The notes: generated by a model not told the origin, from the letters alone. DNA of 64,000 bases from Atkinsonella hypoxylon (GCA_000729835.1 JFHB01000088.1:54768-118767); one strand, 5' to 3'; positions 1-12,000 are shown, counted from the stretch's first letter. Made by a program: numbers and translations.

Positions 1-609
1 TACTATTTGCTGCGTTCTTACTCTTATGCCCTTTCTATAAACTTATCGAATTCGACCTAAGTTGGTACGAATCCACCTATTACGTCCCTAGATCTAGCAC
101 GTAATACCTGTCTCCTGGGGTATCGGTTTAGCATAATAAAATAGTCAATATATTAAGTTTTTTTAGTAGCTAGCTACTACCTATATTGAGGCTCCCTTCT
201 TACTGACGTTGTATACAACTCTTCGTATTGAGTTCGTTCGTTAGCTAGTTTTGCAGTGCAGGTAGGCAGCGGTTGGGACTTAGATTGCAGTCTTGTGGCG
301 TATCTTACGAGGGAAGTTGATATGCCGCGACCCGGTTGGCCCGCCCCTCTTGCTTACTGTTGGGCTATAAATAAGGTATGGGCAATCTACTAGGGCTAGC
401 TTAGCATAAATCCTTAGGGAAGAGTTGTAGGCCTTAGTATTACGTGTTAAGTCACTGTACTTTATTGCTTTGTCTCAGCGTCTTGTGCTTCAGCATTTTA
501 TTAAGTAGCACCGCTGGCACAAAAACTCGACACGTCATTTGAGGATGTCAGATATGAAAATATTTCGAATCAGATGCGAAGCGCGCGACGCGACAACTGA
601 AGAAGCCAT
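1..609. other. AT-rich intergenic tract, no gene seen
   Basis: I see no convincing coding sequence on either strand. The tract is rich in A and T and in short TAG/CTA-type words such as repeated tagctagctac. It lies just 3' of the alpha/beta hydrolase that reads leftwards and ends at 610, so its right end probably holds that gene's 3' UTR and polyadenylation region. Confidence 0.6.
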
Positions 610-1940
610 CTATAAAATTTCCCTCAGCCATGCCTTTACCTTTTTACCCTGTTGTGTCTCTGTCTTGTCGCCGACATATAAGTTGTACACTGGTGCGACA
701 TGGCCTTCCCTTGGCCCTATGAATAGTTCGACGTTTGGAAGAGCAGCCTAAGCGAAAAGTCAAAACTCTGTATTAGTTCCTGGGCAAGTACACATAAGGC
801 AAGAGAGGCCAAGCGAGGAGGGAAGAGGAGGGAGGAGGAAGAAGGCCGGGTGTCATTGTTTACCTTAAGCTTTTCTGCCAAATCCACAATAGCGGGCAGC
901 ATAATCTCGTTGCCTCCTCCACAGATCAAAATGTGTTTGACCTGGAAAGCCTCAAGCCAGCTTTGCGGCGCGGTAGAAGCACTTGTGAAGTAATCTTTAT
1001 CAGCTCCTCCAAGATAAGCGCTCGACCAGGGTTTATCAACCTCGGGAGTGATTATATCACCTCCTGAGTATATCTCACGGTCACTGTGATCTTCTCCTAT
1101 GAGTGTCCATGGAGCGATTCCGATTGCTCCGGCGAGAGGCTCGCTTAACTTCAGCTCCGGAATAGACGGATGTGTATGAGCTATGTGGGAGAGAATCCCC
1201 ATGACAAGATTCCCACCAGCCGAATCACCGCCAAGCAGGACCTGTGAAGGAGCCCGGCCAGTCTGCTTTAGGATATATCGCAGCGCCTCTATAGCCTGGA
1301 TAAGTTGGGTAGGATATACTGCTCCCGGTGCGAGGGTGTAGGTTAGCACAAACACAGCAAGGTCCTTGCCTGACTCGTTGGAAGAAGTGACCAAGCTGTC
1401 GAGAAACGTGAAGTGCCCATGGTTTGCGGGCAGACAAAAGCCACCACCTGCGCTTATATCAGTCTTAACCTCTCTGAAATAGGCTATTGTAGGGGGGAAA
1501 CAGAAACAAAGGTCACAGACCGTGATACCAAATAAGCACGTTTTTCGCATTCTTGCTGCCTAGCCAGTGCCCTTGTGCGCCGTTGCCCAGGTCCACCGTC
1601 TCAGGCGTGATTTTGGCTGACCGCGCATACCTCTTGTATACAACATTTGTCAAAGGCGAGATTAGTCTGCATTAAGTTAGATGATACTGATTGGAAATCG
1701 CACAATTTTGCCCATGTGGTTGAATTGGCTGGCTCACTGCAGTTGCACGGGCGACAGACGAGTCGTGGCCTTTCGGATAATTGCACAGGCGATGTGAAGA
1801 TGAAGGGTGGGAGGATCTCTTTGGCTCCTGAAATAGCCAGTCAGTGCCGAGAGTATGCCAACAGCAACAATGGATGCTAGAGCGGGCACGATATCGAGTA
1901 TGCCCAGTATGGTAAGCTTAGCCGTCGCTGGTGTCTGCAT
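610..1940 (-). CDS. alpha/beta hydrolase fold-3 (HSL/steryl acetyl hydrolase-like), 356 aa, 4 exons
   Basis: Predicted serine hydrolase acting on small esters; the substrate is unknown. My model on the minus strand is exons 1940-1738, 1666-1521, 1447-864 and 747-610, with introns of 71, 73 and 116 bp. Joining exons 2 and 3 restores the oxyanion motif HGGGF (residues 116-120), which no single frame shows. The nucleophile elbow GDSAGG follows (Ser192). The last exon supplies the catalytic His in REGHVAP and a short tail ending WLREIL. Residues 9-33 form one hydrophobic N-terminal segment, so the protein may be membrane-anchored like fungal steryl deacetylases. Without splicing the gene looks frameshifted, but it appears intact. 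It is transcribed away from the sugar transporter at 3960, across a 2-kb gap. The family call is strong; the substrate is not determined. Confidence 0.85.
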
Positions 1941-3959
1941 CCTGCCTGATTCCTGTTTGCGAGAACTTGACTGAACTAGCTTGGTTACACAACGGTTCCG
2001 TATGAGAGGTAATCATCACAGGAAGCAGCCTCAGGCAGCTAGCTTTCACCGTATTGATGACATCTGATGGCCTCGGATGCGGAACACAAGGTCTGGCCGG
2101 CTCCGCGCTCCCCTGGATCCCCTCCCCCTCTCATGGAGTGATTTCACGCATTTTGTGCCGTTGTTTTGCCGCACCACAACCTCTAGCGCTCTTTACGGTA
2201 GTATCAAAAGCTTTCTTTAACAGTCACGTGGTATGGCTCTCCACGCCTCGCAGCATGCCACACCTTAGTAGTTACTGTAGGCCATCAGAGTATAACATTA
2301 AGTCCCTTGGACTCTTAAGTAAATCAAGGCGCAGAGTCTGGCCAACGGTGAGAGCAATGGTCAAGATGACGGACTTCATTGTCAAGATTGTGAGCTATGA
2401 GATGTTCAAGGAGGAAGAAGAGCTGATATTGGATTGCTTATACAGCCAAGCCAAGTGGTCTGATTTGAGCTAGACTAAGGATCTCGGTGCCCTATTTATC
2501 GGTTCAAGGTATTTCACATAGAGTCGACTTATTATCCATACGCCTCGGGTTAGGGAAGGTAAACTTTCCCTGGCCATGGAAAATCGTTGTTTTACACTCT
2601 GCAATTGCGAAGTTCCTAGTCAACGACGACATGCCAATGCCTTTGGCTATGGCGTGAGACATAGCATCCCGAAGATGCGGGTGATAAACCAGCTACCTGG
2701 TGGCCGGCCTGGCGTACTGGAACGCGGCTTGAGCTTTCGGGTATGATATTCCTACAAATGTCCGTTGGCGGTAACTTTAAAACTCTCCGGGACTCGGCGA
2801 CTGCCTCTTAGTTGACTCGATGCCGCACTATGAGTATCTGAGAGGGTGCTCATGTGTTGTTAGGACGTCTTTGACGCGAAGCATGCCCTTGCGTACTCGC
2901 GGCACTTGTCTTGGGCGAGTCGCTAGCCCCTATTCGGTTAGTTATTCCAGGACATAGAAAAATGGAGGACCAGTGTAAACAGGGAACGACAAATGGAAAA
3001 ACGAAGAGCTACCCCGCATGCTATGCTATGCAATGCTACTTCACCGACCGAATGAGACTCGGAAATTCTGCTGCCTAGCGGTCTCGCAAGCACGTTCCGC
3101 TTGGAGGTCCACAGGATTCGTTCCGTGTCGGTGATAGTTAGCATTGCGCTAGTTTGATAGCCAGCGTCAAGCAGTTATTGTTACTTCACTTGCACGCAGG
3201 GATCGATTTGATCCGACCCTCAGCGCCAACCTTGGAGTGGGCAGCGAGGTTTCGATTGGATTGAATACCTACTTCGTAAGTATGCAACAACGGACTGTTG
3301 AATGGATAATAGCAACTAAACTTGAATACTCTAATATGCAGCAACGGACTTTTGATATGGTTAAATTGAACACCCAGGATCCAACAGAGATACTATTCGT
3401 TTCCTGATCATGCCGCAAGAAGGGATATACAGTCCCTCCCCCCCCTGGGGACTGCGGCTTCAGGTTGCTGGAAATGGGTGAGCCGGCTCGAAACGTTATT
3501 GGTCAGCCGTTCCTATTGTATTGCTCCAGCTTGGCTTTGTTCGAGATTATTGTCAGCGATGCATGCAGCCACATGCGCAAAGTGGCGTTATTCGCAATGG
3601 GCATTCAAGGCCCTTCGAGTTTGCTCTCATAAATCCTGTGCCGCGCATTCGGTCGATTCCATCTTTTTCTCGCCCTCTGAACTCCTCATGGTGCAGTCCA
3701 GAAGTATTTCCGCTCTGCGCAAAGTGTAAAGGCCAAACTTGTAATTGTACACGACAGAAGACAAAACCATCATGGTTCCGGTCGGAGGCGAGAAAGTCAC
3801 GGCATCGACAAGGCAAGTTCCGTGTTTCACTCGCTCAGCAGCTGCGATCTAGCCATTCATACCATTTAACCGTTGTGCCGGCCATCTAACTCCATACAAC
3901 AACAAAATAGCCCAGATATCGCGGAACATGAAAGTGACAGCCATGCGGCACACAAAGGG
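1941..3959. other. 2-kb intergenic region between divergent genes
   Basis: This region separates the hydrolase (reading left) from the sugar transporter (reading right) and should hold both promoters. A 139-codon open frame at 2054-2473 has no recognisable family features and I do not call it. A direct repeat lies at 3261-3360 and is listed separately. A short word near 3200-3228 (gatcgatttgatccgaccctc) recurs with transition differences near 35198-35225. Confidence 0.5.
3261..3360. repeat. two-copy imperfect direct repeat
   Basis: Two units, 3261-3304 and 3322-3360, both start ttgaatac and both contain tatgc(a/a-g)caacggact followed by ttga and atgg. They differ by small indels and an A/G transition, which points to an old tandem duplication about 600 bp upstream of the transporter start. 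Confidence 0.55.
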
Positions 3960-6223
3960 ATGCACCGGCGCAGGGTGAGCTTGGTTGAGAATGTCGAAGG
4001 CGAGATCGAGAACCCTCTCAGAGGCCTGTCTCGCCAAGAGCTTCTCGATCGGGTGTCTAGGTTTCAGCAGGAAAAAGAACTCCCGCCGGACATGCTCCCG
4101 CTCCTGACAAAGGGAGCCTTGGTGGCTCAAGATCCTGCTGGCTTCGAGACGCTGGATGATCTGGATGAAGCCGATAAGAACGCGCTTCGCCAAGAGGTCA
4201 CTCATCGATGGAAACATCCCTGGGCGTTGTACTATACCATCATTCTCAACTCAATTGCTGCAGCTATTCAGGGATGGGACCAGGTAACCAACTCTCGAAT
4301 CGTCCCAGCATTTAACTAAATACAATCCCGAAATGTACATACTTATGTCCCCTACCATAGACAGGTTCCAACGGTGCCAACCTTGCCTTCCCCGTCGCAC
4401 TCGGGATTCCTGACTCCGCAGGGTCGAGCTGCGGACCGGTCGCCAACGAAGGCCAGTGCGCCAAGAACAGCTGGATCATAGGTTTCGTCAACTCCATGCC
4501 GTATATCACCATCTGTTTGTTGTAAGTTTTTTCACAATCGCCTCACCTGCTCCAGTGCCGAATAGTGCACTATAATGACCCATCATGCTAATTCTTTCGT
4601 TGCAGCGCAGGATGGTTCTCAGACCCTCTCAACAACTGGCTTGGGCGGCGCGGCGTCATCTTCATTGCCGCCATCTTCTCCCTCCTTGCGCCCTTCGGCA
4701 TGGCGGTCTCTCAAACCTGGGGTCAACTCGCAGCCTGCAGAATGCTTCTCGGCATCGGCATGGGTCTCAAAGAAGTCACTGTCCCCGTCTTTTCTGCTGA
4801 GAACGCTCCAGCCATTATCCGCGGTGGATTGGTCATGTCCTGGCAAATGTGGACAGCGTTCGGTACCAACAACTTCTGCTCTCCCTCGTCTACTCGTCTA
4901 TCAGGGTGGGTGGTGGAACGGCAACGTCACTAACCATTCGACTAGGCATCTTCCTGGGAACATGTGCCAATCTCGCCGTCGGTAAGACAGGAGACATTGC
5001 GTGGCGCCTCCAATTCGGCTCGGCATTTATTCCAGCTGTTCCCCTCGTACTCGGTGTATACCTCTGCCCGGAGAGTCCTCGATGGTACCTCAAGAAGAGG
5101 AAGTACGCGAAAGCATGGCGCTCGCTTCTCAGGTTGAGAAACACTCCATTGCAGGCAGCACGTGATCTTTTCTACATTAATTGCCTCCTAGAGCAAGAAG
5201 ATGCGCTGGTCCAGGAATCAGGAATCAAGGTAGAAGGAAGTCTGTTCACCCGGTTCATTGAACTATTTACCATTCCGCGGGTTCGCCGCGCGACATGGGC
5301 ATCAGGTATCGTGATGATTGCACAACAGATGTGCGGAAGTGAGTACTGTTTGTTATATCGCGCAAATTCCCGCTCAAGCTCAACTGACGTGATGCAGTCA
5401 ACATCATCGCCTTCTATAGTAGCACCATCTTCAAGCAGAGCGGCATTGATGACTACACCGCACTGTGGGCAAGCTTTGGTTTTGGCCTGATCAACTTCAT
5501 CTTTGCTTGGCCTGCCATATGGACAATCGATACGTTCGGCAGACGCGCGTTGCTCCTCTTTACATTTCCAAATATGTTCTGGACCCTTCTAGGTACTATC
5601 ATTCCTCACACACGCAGATGTTTAGTCGAAAGATCTTTAGCTAACGCCGTCAAGTCGCTGGACTTTGCTTTTTGATTGACGACGGCGTCGAGCACAGCAC
5701 CGCTAGAATCGCCTCAGTAGCCACTTTCATCTACCTCTTCGCGGCGTTCTACTCTCCAGGTGAGCCTGGTATCCATCAAATCCCTATTCACGCCGGGTAT
5801 GGCTAACGTACAAGCGAATCAGGCGAGGGCCCGGTACCGTTCATGTACTCCGCAGAAGTCTTCCCCCTCTCCCACCGTGAAGTCGGCATGTCCTGGGCCG
5901 TGGCAACAAACAACTTCTGGGCCTCCGTTCTTTCCCTCACCTTCCCACGTATGCTCATCACCATGACTTCGACGGGTGCATTCGGGTTCTATGCCGGATT
6001 GAACCTCGTTGCGCTGGTGCTCATATTCTTATTCGTCCCCGAGACGAAGCAGAAGACACTCGAGGAACTAGACTACATCTTTGCTGTACCCGATCGGACA
6101 CACGCAAAGTATCAGATCAAGACAGTGCTGCCGTGGTGGTTTCGAAAATGGTTCCTTGGTCGACGTACTGAGAAATGCCCTCCCTTGTACCACGATCAAA
6201 CCTCGGGTACTTTGAAAGCATGA
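3960..6223 (+). CDS. MFS sugar transporter (SP family, hexose/inositol-like), 611 aa, 7 exons
   Basis: Plasma-membrane sugar:proton symporter of the major facilitator superfamily. Exons are 3960-4283, 4361-4521, 4606-4862, 4946-5338, 5398-5592, 5655-5759 and 5823-6223; the six introns are 59-84 bp and all GT-AG. Hallmarks in order are the N-terminal loop WDQTGSNGANL, GRR in the first cytoplasmic loop, PESPRWY at the end of the first six-helix half, QQMCGINIIAFYSS in helix 7, IDTFGRR in the second half and the C-terminal VPETKQKTLEELDYIF. The ATG at 3960 is the only in-frame start in the first exon; a further 5' exon cannot be excluded. The long hydrophilic N terminus (about 90 residues) resembles the fungal subgroup that also contains the paralogue at 43401-45833. 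The transported substrate cannot be read from sequence. Confidence 0.9.
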
Positions 6224-6536
6224 CTCAAATGAGGTCGCGATGTAGATCGTCTTGTCGGTTGATCGATTGATCATATCAAAGCCAGATGGAGTTCTCGTTC
6301 AAGCTGGAATGTCTGGCCGGTAATGGTATAGATAGATCTAACACTGCCGTCGTTGTAGCTCGTCTTGCACGGCGTACGTCAGGTCCGCGTGCCTATTAGT
6401 CAAATATACCAAGAGCCAAGCCAGTACATACTCTTCATGATTGTAAGAAAACGGGGACTTTATTTCGCCAACAAGCGCTAAGAGAATATAATGTACATTC
6501 TATTCGTCAAGAGATTTTCTCTTGCAACACAATTCA
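6224..6536. other. 313-bp convergent intergenic spacer
   Basis: Shared 3' region of the sugar transporter (plus) and the amino acid transporter (minus). I see no gene or clear repeat; AT-rich stretches near 6480-6530 could serve as polyadenylation signals. Confidence 0.5.
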
Positions 6537-8069
6537 TTACGTCGACCTGCAAGCAAAAGGAGCGTGGGCACTACCGTCATTTGTTTCCCTGATCTAATCG
6601 TGATGGTTAGCCCACAAGTCAAATGTATGATATATTCCGCTGAGACTTACTATATCAACAATGGTGGAAAATGTTCCTGCCACAAGCGTAACAGCACCAA
6701 CAATAAAGGCGAGAATACTGCCAATGCTGATTGGCAGGTTCTCCTTAGAGTACCAACTTCCTCTGCACAACAGTTTGAACCACATTATGGCAGGGATCCA
6801 GAACGAGAACCCAGACACGAAAAGTGCAGACGCAAGGGATAAAAGATCGGAGAAGATGGGAATGGCCTCCGCGATAATCCAGGCCACAACTGTGAATGCA
6901 ATGACCAAGCCAATCCAAGTAGCCCAACCCAAAGGCGTTTTAATATAGCGCAAGATGGAATCCTTAAACATACGACCGTGGAGATATCGGAGCGCAACGG
7001 TCGAGTTGATAGAGCCGGAAATAAATATAACAGGCAAGGCAACACTAAATGCGACCTTGGAGATCGTTGGACCAGCGGATAGCAAAGCCGGAGACTTGAC
7101 AGTTGAACCGATGAATGCGTAGCAGAAAGCACCCGTAAGCGTATAGATGGAGATTTGGATAAACCCTGAAGCCCATATAGATTTCATATAGTCGTTTGGC
7201 GTATGCATTTCGTCCATGAAAGAGAATTGACCGATTGCAAAGCTGAATGCGAAGATGATGTTACTTACGGCAACAAATGCTTGAGAAAATGTCACGTCAT
7301 CTTTTGGCCAGGCAGACCAGTCAACGCCACGGATGCCTGTCGAGCTGGCAGATGCTTGGATGCCGGTAGCAATAATGGTGATGCCGACTGCGGCCACGAT
7401 TGAGCCAAAATCAATATAACCAAGGATAGCTACCTCGGTAAAGGACGGCGGGATAGCTAAAATCAGGAGGATGATGGCCGACACGGCGGAAAAGACAATC
7501 GAGCAGACATGGCCGTTGTTAAGGGTGCTGAGGGCAATGCCGCCGGTGAGTGCGTGCGAACCGACGACCATGACCAGCTCCAACACGAGGGCGAGACCGA
7601 AGAGCTCATATCCAAACCTCCCCAGCAGCAGCCTACCCGCATCGGCGTAGCTGGCTGTCTCAGGGAACTTGAGCTTCACCTGACCGACAAGATAGCTCGT
7701 GAAGATGGACAATAATCCGAGGGTGATGGTCAGGAAGACACCGGCGAACATGCCTAGGGTATGATACGCAGCGGGCAGGCTGAGAGCGCCCAGGGCGACA
7801 GCCTCGACAATGGTGACGACGGCCAATCGCTTCCATCCCAGGCGGTGGAAGTGCGCATTTCCAGCGGCTGCGATATGGTTTAGTCGGTCCTGTGCAAGTT
7901 CCTCGCTCGTCTCGCCAAAGATGTCATGGTTGGAGTGGTAGCCATCTGATGATGGTTGATGTGGCGTCGCGGCAAATGCTTTGCCGAAGTCGGCAGCTGT
8001 CAGCGTTTCTTGGCCCTTGCCGGACTGAGGCTGGGTGGCAGGGGTTGTGGCAGTTTGTTCAATAGCCAT
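6537..8069 (-). CDS. neutral amino acid transporter, Aa_trans family (N-system/MTR-like), 491 aa
   Basis: Predicted amino acid:proton symporter of the plasma membrane, related to the Neurospora MTR permease group. Exons are 8069-6651 and 6593-6537 with one 57-bp intron. Splicing replaces an accidental read-through tail with a short final exon ending PFACRST, the kind of C terminus this family has. The N-terminal 80 or so residues are hydrophilic. About eleven hydrophobic helices follow, beginning around KRLAVVTIVEAVALGALSLP, which is the typical family start. I chose the ATG at 8069 because the frame extends upstream only to a TTG. The promoter side (8100-8300) has long A and T homopolymers. 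It is convergent with the sugar transporter, forming a small nutrient-uptake group. Confidence 0.88.
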
Positions 8070-9381
8070 GATCAACAATACAGCTGTGTGCGTGGACAAA
8101 AAAGAATGATGATAGATCTAATGGCGAAGGAAAAGCACCGACGCAAAAAAAAAACAAAGAGAGAAAGAAAGAAAGAAAACAACAGCATGCCGCGATGCGT
8201 CGCGATGCGTTTGGTTTTTTTTTTTTTCTTTTTCTCACACCTTAACCCGAAAACGAAAAAACAAAAGCCGTTCGCGTACAGAAAGCCCCAACGTCTGGTT
8301 GTCGCTCCGTTATTCTGAGCCGCCGAATGAAGAAATTTTCTGGGGCCCGTGGCAAGCCGAGTCATGGAAACTCGAGATAGCGACGGCCCAACCTGCCTGC
8401 CAAATACGCTGACGGATGAATCAGGTTGTGGAGACGATGAACGGATGTTATTGCATCAATGCCGTGTGGCTGAGCACATAAATAATAACTAATTGCATGA
8501 CTCCATACCGAGTAGAAAGAAGGCAGACAGCATGATACAGCCTACAGTTTCGAAGCTTATGTCTGGTACTTTCCATGAATATTCGGACTCTAATTGTTAG
8601 CGTTATGGCCGTTGGCAGCCAAAGGGTCAAATCGAGTCTGGTCTTCCACCGCGTGCCTGCCAACGCCCGCGCATGCATGGTCAGGGATTCGAGCTGGGCT
8701 GCCCCTAATTGAGATTAGCTCAAGTATTTCCAAGTACATAATTGGCTATCTTCAGTAAATTTTTATTATAAAGATAAATTCAGCATACTTATACGAAGAT
8801 AAGATTATCCTTCCCTTTGTGGAATAGCGCCTACTATTCCGTACATGATCAACATTCGTTACTTGCGCGTTTAGCACCCCGCGTCAGGAAAACAACGTGC
8901 TACTCCGTACGGAATAGAAGCATTGAATAACTATAGCTGGTCCCCATAAAGTGGCTCCATAACAACTAGTTTGGAGGATAATTAAGCCGAAGAAAAGCGC
9001 GTTTTGCCACGGTTATTAGGACCTTTAGGAAAGTCACGTTCGACTGGGAAAGGTTAGTCCGCTAGCTGTTACAATACCAACAAGTCCACCAAGACAAGCC
9101 CTAGCTGCAATAATGCAACATATAAAGTGACACATGGTTAGATTACAGTATTTTTCTACTAGCTAGTTATATATACAGACACAAGCACCTTAGAGCCACT
9201 CTGTCATGATTGGTCAAATCTCCTGCAATGGACCAGCCGAATGCGGAGTTGCGACAGGTATCGAAAATTGTGCCCTGCACTAGTTAACTATATAACAAAT
9301 TGAAAATGGCGTTTCCTTCTGCCGCCGCAAATTTTCCCTTTTTATGTGTACGTATAAAAGGCTTCTTTCAGTGCCCAGCAC
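8070..9381. other. 1.3-kb AT-rich intergenic region
   Basis: Upstream region of the amino acid transporter and 3' side of the polygalacturonase. It holds A- and T-homopolymers near 8138-8230 and a perfect 11-bp inverted repeat, CTATTCCGTAC at 8834-8844 and GTACGGAATAG at 8907-8917. The stretch 8740-9300 is strongly AT-rich with many stops in all frames. I see no gene. Confidence 0.55.
8834..8917. repeat. 11-bp perfect inverted repeat, 62-bp spacer
   Basis: The arms at 8834-8844 and 8907-8917 are exact reverse complements (CTATTCCGTAC/GTACGGAATAG). They are built on the word TCCGTAC that recurs through the AT-rich parts of this window. This may be a remnant of a small transposable element; no target duplication was identified. 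Confidence 0.55.
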
Positions 9382-10527
9382 CTACGTAGTGACGCCATGG
9401 GGCACACCAACATTCTCTTTCTTCCTGGTTCCCCCAGCGATATTGTTGTTCGTCCAAACCCAGTCGGAGCAAGCCGCGCAGAGGATATGTACATTAGTAC
9501 CGCTGCGTTTGACAGTGCCCCTGACGTTGCTTATCGTGAGGTTAGTGATAGGTACACCCTTGGTCGGAACGCCCGTTGGGCTGCCATTCAGGTAGTCCTG
9601 CTGGATGATGATGCCATGTTTGGCGATGTTGGAGAGGGAAATCCTGTCGTAGACGATGTCGGAGACAGAACCTGTGGCCCCGGATACAGTCTTGATTCGC
9701 ACACCGTTAACGGAGTTGGTAATTTTCGAGTTTAATATCCTGACATGCTTGACATGATTTAAGGCTCGGCCGCCGACAGAGCCGACGGACAGACCATGTC
9801 CTCCACGGCAATGGCCATGAGTGAAAGTGATGTTAGTGCCAGAGTTGATAGCAAGGCAGTCGTCCTGGGTGTTCACCGTGACTCCAGAGATGTAAACGTC
9901 AGAAGAGGTTCCAATGTCGAAGGCGTCTGTATTGCGTCCGCCATGGGTATCTCCGGCTGAATTGTCCAGGTTAATGTCGTAGACTTCCAGGTTCTTACAC
10001 CCATCGATACTGAAGGCATGCACTGGTGTGTTCAACACATTGAGCGACTCAATCTTGGAGTCGACGAGTTTATGCGCTTTAAAGAACTTGGGCTTTTTCT
10101 TGCCACCACTGCCTTTACCATCCCACCAGCGCGAGCCGTCGCAATCAATAATGTGGCCGGGAGCGCCCTTGATGAGAATATTCTTTCCAGAAACAGAGAT
10201 TAGTGGCCCCTTCCACTCTTTATAACCGATTTTAGTGATTCCAGAAAAAATGACCTTGTGCTGTGTGTTAGACTACCTGCTGGAACAACCCGGCAACACA
10301 AGAAAGAAATCATCGGTTCCACTTACGCGAGTATTGTCCTTAAGCTTATCGAGATCGAGCGTCTTACCAGCTGGAATAGTGATGTTTTGCAAAACAATCG
10401 TGCTGCAACTGCCTTTCTCCTTCATGGCTGCCTCGGCGTCGATGAAGATGCAGGCTTTAGAGGCTGATGGTCTTGCCATGACAAAGCCCACTAAGGCCGG
10501 TAGTAGTAGTAAGGCGAAAGAGAGCAT
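9382..10527 (-). CDS. secreted endopolygalacturonase, GH28, 357 aa
   Basis: Cleaves alpha-1,4 linkages of homogalacturonan in plant pectin and acts outside the cell. Exons are 10527-10327 and 10254-9382 with a 72-bp intron after codon 67. Residues 1-20 form a signal peptide (MLSFALLLLPALVGFVMA). The active-site residues are all present: D177 in NTDAFD, D198 and D199 in QDDC, H220 in GGHGLSVGSVGG, and R253/K255 in RIKT. The spacing between them equals that known for Aspergillus niger PGII, with a constant offset of three residues. RWWDGKG precedes the beta-helix as usual. The C terminus (GVPHGVTT) lacks the usual final cysteine seen in many fungal PGs. A TATA box lies about 100 bp upstream. 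The gene sits at the edge of a 9-kb gene-poor tract, a typical setting for accessory plant-degradation genes. Confidence 0.93.
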
Positions 10528-10626
10528 TATGAAAAAATTTTAATTCTGTATTGACTGATAAAACATATTTGCGGACGCAGAGAGACGATTGACCAGCCAT
10601 AAAGTCCAATGAGTCGAGGCCGAAGC

Positions 10627-10637
10627 TTATATATAAA
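10627..10637 (-). promoter_or_regulatory. TATA box of the polygalacturonase
   Basis: On the minus strand this reads TTTATATATAA and lies about 100 bp before the ATG at 10527. That leaves a plausible 5' UTR of about 60-70 bp. Strong TATA boxes are common in inducible secreted-enzyme genes of fungi. Confidence 0.55.
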
Positions 10638-10693
10638 GTCATCCTCCTTCGGCGAAGATCCCTGAACTGCAAGCGAATACAATACAGTTTTCG

Positions 10694-10883
10694 TTAATTT
10701 TGCATCGGTAACCTGACAATGGGGGGAAAGAGCCTATCAACGGTCAGCTCGGAAGTACGTGAGTTATAGTGTGGAACTAGAAGTGACTTATAATTGAAGG
10801 AAAATTATATGAAAAGGAATATATCTTTCAGTAGCGTTTAATACCCTATATATCCACCTTGTGCCTCTCTAACAGCTTCTAAT
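10694..10883 (+). repeat. dispersed repeat family 1, copy A
   Basis: It aligns by eye, in the same orientation, with 48245-48430. Shared words in order are ttaattttgcatcggt, agcctatcaacggt, ccctatatatc and ctaacagcttcta. Most differences are C/T or G/A transitions, as expected after repeat-induced point mutation. The element type is unknown because no coding capacity is visible. Confidence 0.75.
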
Positions 10884-10907
10884 CCACTGTTTAGCATAAA
10901 GTGATAG

Positions 10908-10950
10908 GGTGGCTCGTGGGTTATTATTTAACCGGGTTTCACGAGCCACC
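10908..10950. repeat. 11-bp perfect hairpin (GGTGGCTCGTG), 21-nt loop
   Basis: The arm GGTGGCTCGTG at 10908-10918 is an exact reverse complement of CACGAGCCACC at 10940-10950. The loop is AT-rich. It follows directly on repeat copy A and may be the terminus or internal fold of the same or a nested element. Confidence 0.6.
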
Positions 10951-11677
10951 GTCGAATGTAACCGCTTGAGCGGTCAATGGCCATGACGTACGCAATTAAC
11001 TCCCTATTTAAAAAAAAAAAAACCAGCAAAAGAGGTACATTGTCAGCAATTAGTGCTATAAGGCTTTGTGCTCCCTCATATTGAGTTATTGCAACCGTCA
11101 GATTTTTACTTAAATCACTTATTGATAGTTTCGACAATCCGATTACTCCGTCACTACCTTTGAGTGGATACAGGTGACACCGAAAAGGGCTCATCAACAC
11201 CCACGTGGTTCAAAACTAACGATAGACAAAGATTATTCGTTGTGTATGTAAACATTTAGGATATTTTCAAACGATGCACCGAGTACTGGTTAAAATATAA
11301 CGTAACAAACGTAGTGTAAGAATGGTTTTTTTTTTTCCGGAATTCCCTGTGGCCCACTGTAGCCCAGTAGTTACTGTTCCATTTTTTCCCAGTCTTGACA
11401 GCTTTAGAAAACTTCCTTGGCATACGTAACGCTCCGAGACAAGCTATATCACTTCCATCATGGCGCCGCACAAGCCTGCGCACCTGCAGTAGATGTGTCA
11501 GATTCTACGGAGATGGGATGACGTTTCGAGCTTGTGGAGGATGCTTCTCGACTATCACATAACCGACAAAGGATACCTATCCCGATTAGGCTAAAGTTCA
11601 CTTCAGGCAACAGGGGCGAAAGACCTCACAATCATCTGTCTTCTATGTTAAAGCTCCGAAGGTCCCCTACAGTAGTA

Positions 11678-12000
11678 ATTCCGCCAATCTGGAGTTGAAC
11701 AATGGCTCTCCACGTGAGGGGTTATCTCTTTCTAGGGTATGTAGCAGCCCTCCTGGTCTTGTAAATGTTCAGAGAGTTCAAAGAATGCGCAACGCAATCT
11801 CGGCAGAAAAGTGTTCATATCAGTTCGATTTTCTCTAAACAAGTTCTATTAGATGGTAGCTATTTCCAGCTGGTTTCTTGACGTTGGATGAGCCAAGCAA
11901 ACGCGATAGCTGTGTCGACGAAGGGTGAACCCAGTCAGATCAATACGTGTACTATAGTTACCACGTGGAGAGCCATTGTTCAACTCCAGATTGGCGGAAT
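11678..12000. repeat. perfect 39-bp inverted repeat with 245-bp spacer
   Basis: The arm at 11678-11716 starts attccgccaatctgg and ends with CACGTG. It is exactly reverse-complementary over 39 bases to 11962-12000. The identity stops sharply on both sides. The spacer 11717-11961 has no obvious coding frame. Perfect identity within an otherwise decayed neighbourhood suggests a recent origin, gene-conversion-like repair or selection. Confidence 0.85.

Noticed and set aside
2054..2473. 139-codon open frame on the plus strand
   Set aside because: No recognisable motif, splice partner or conserved look; likely chance.
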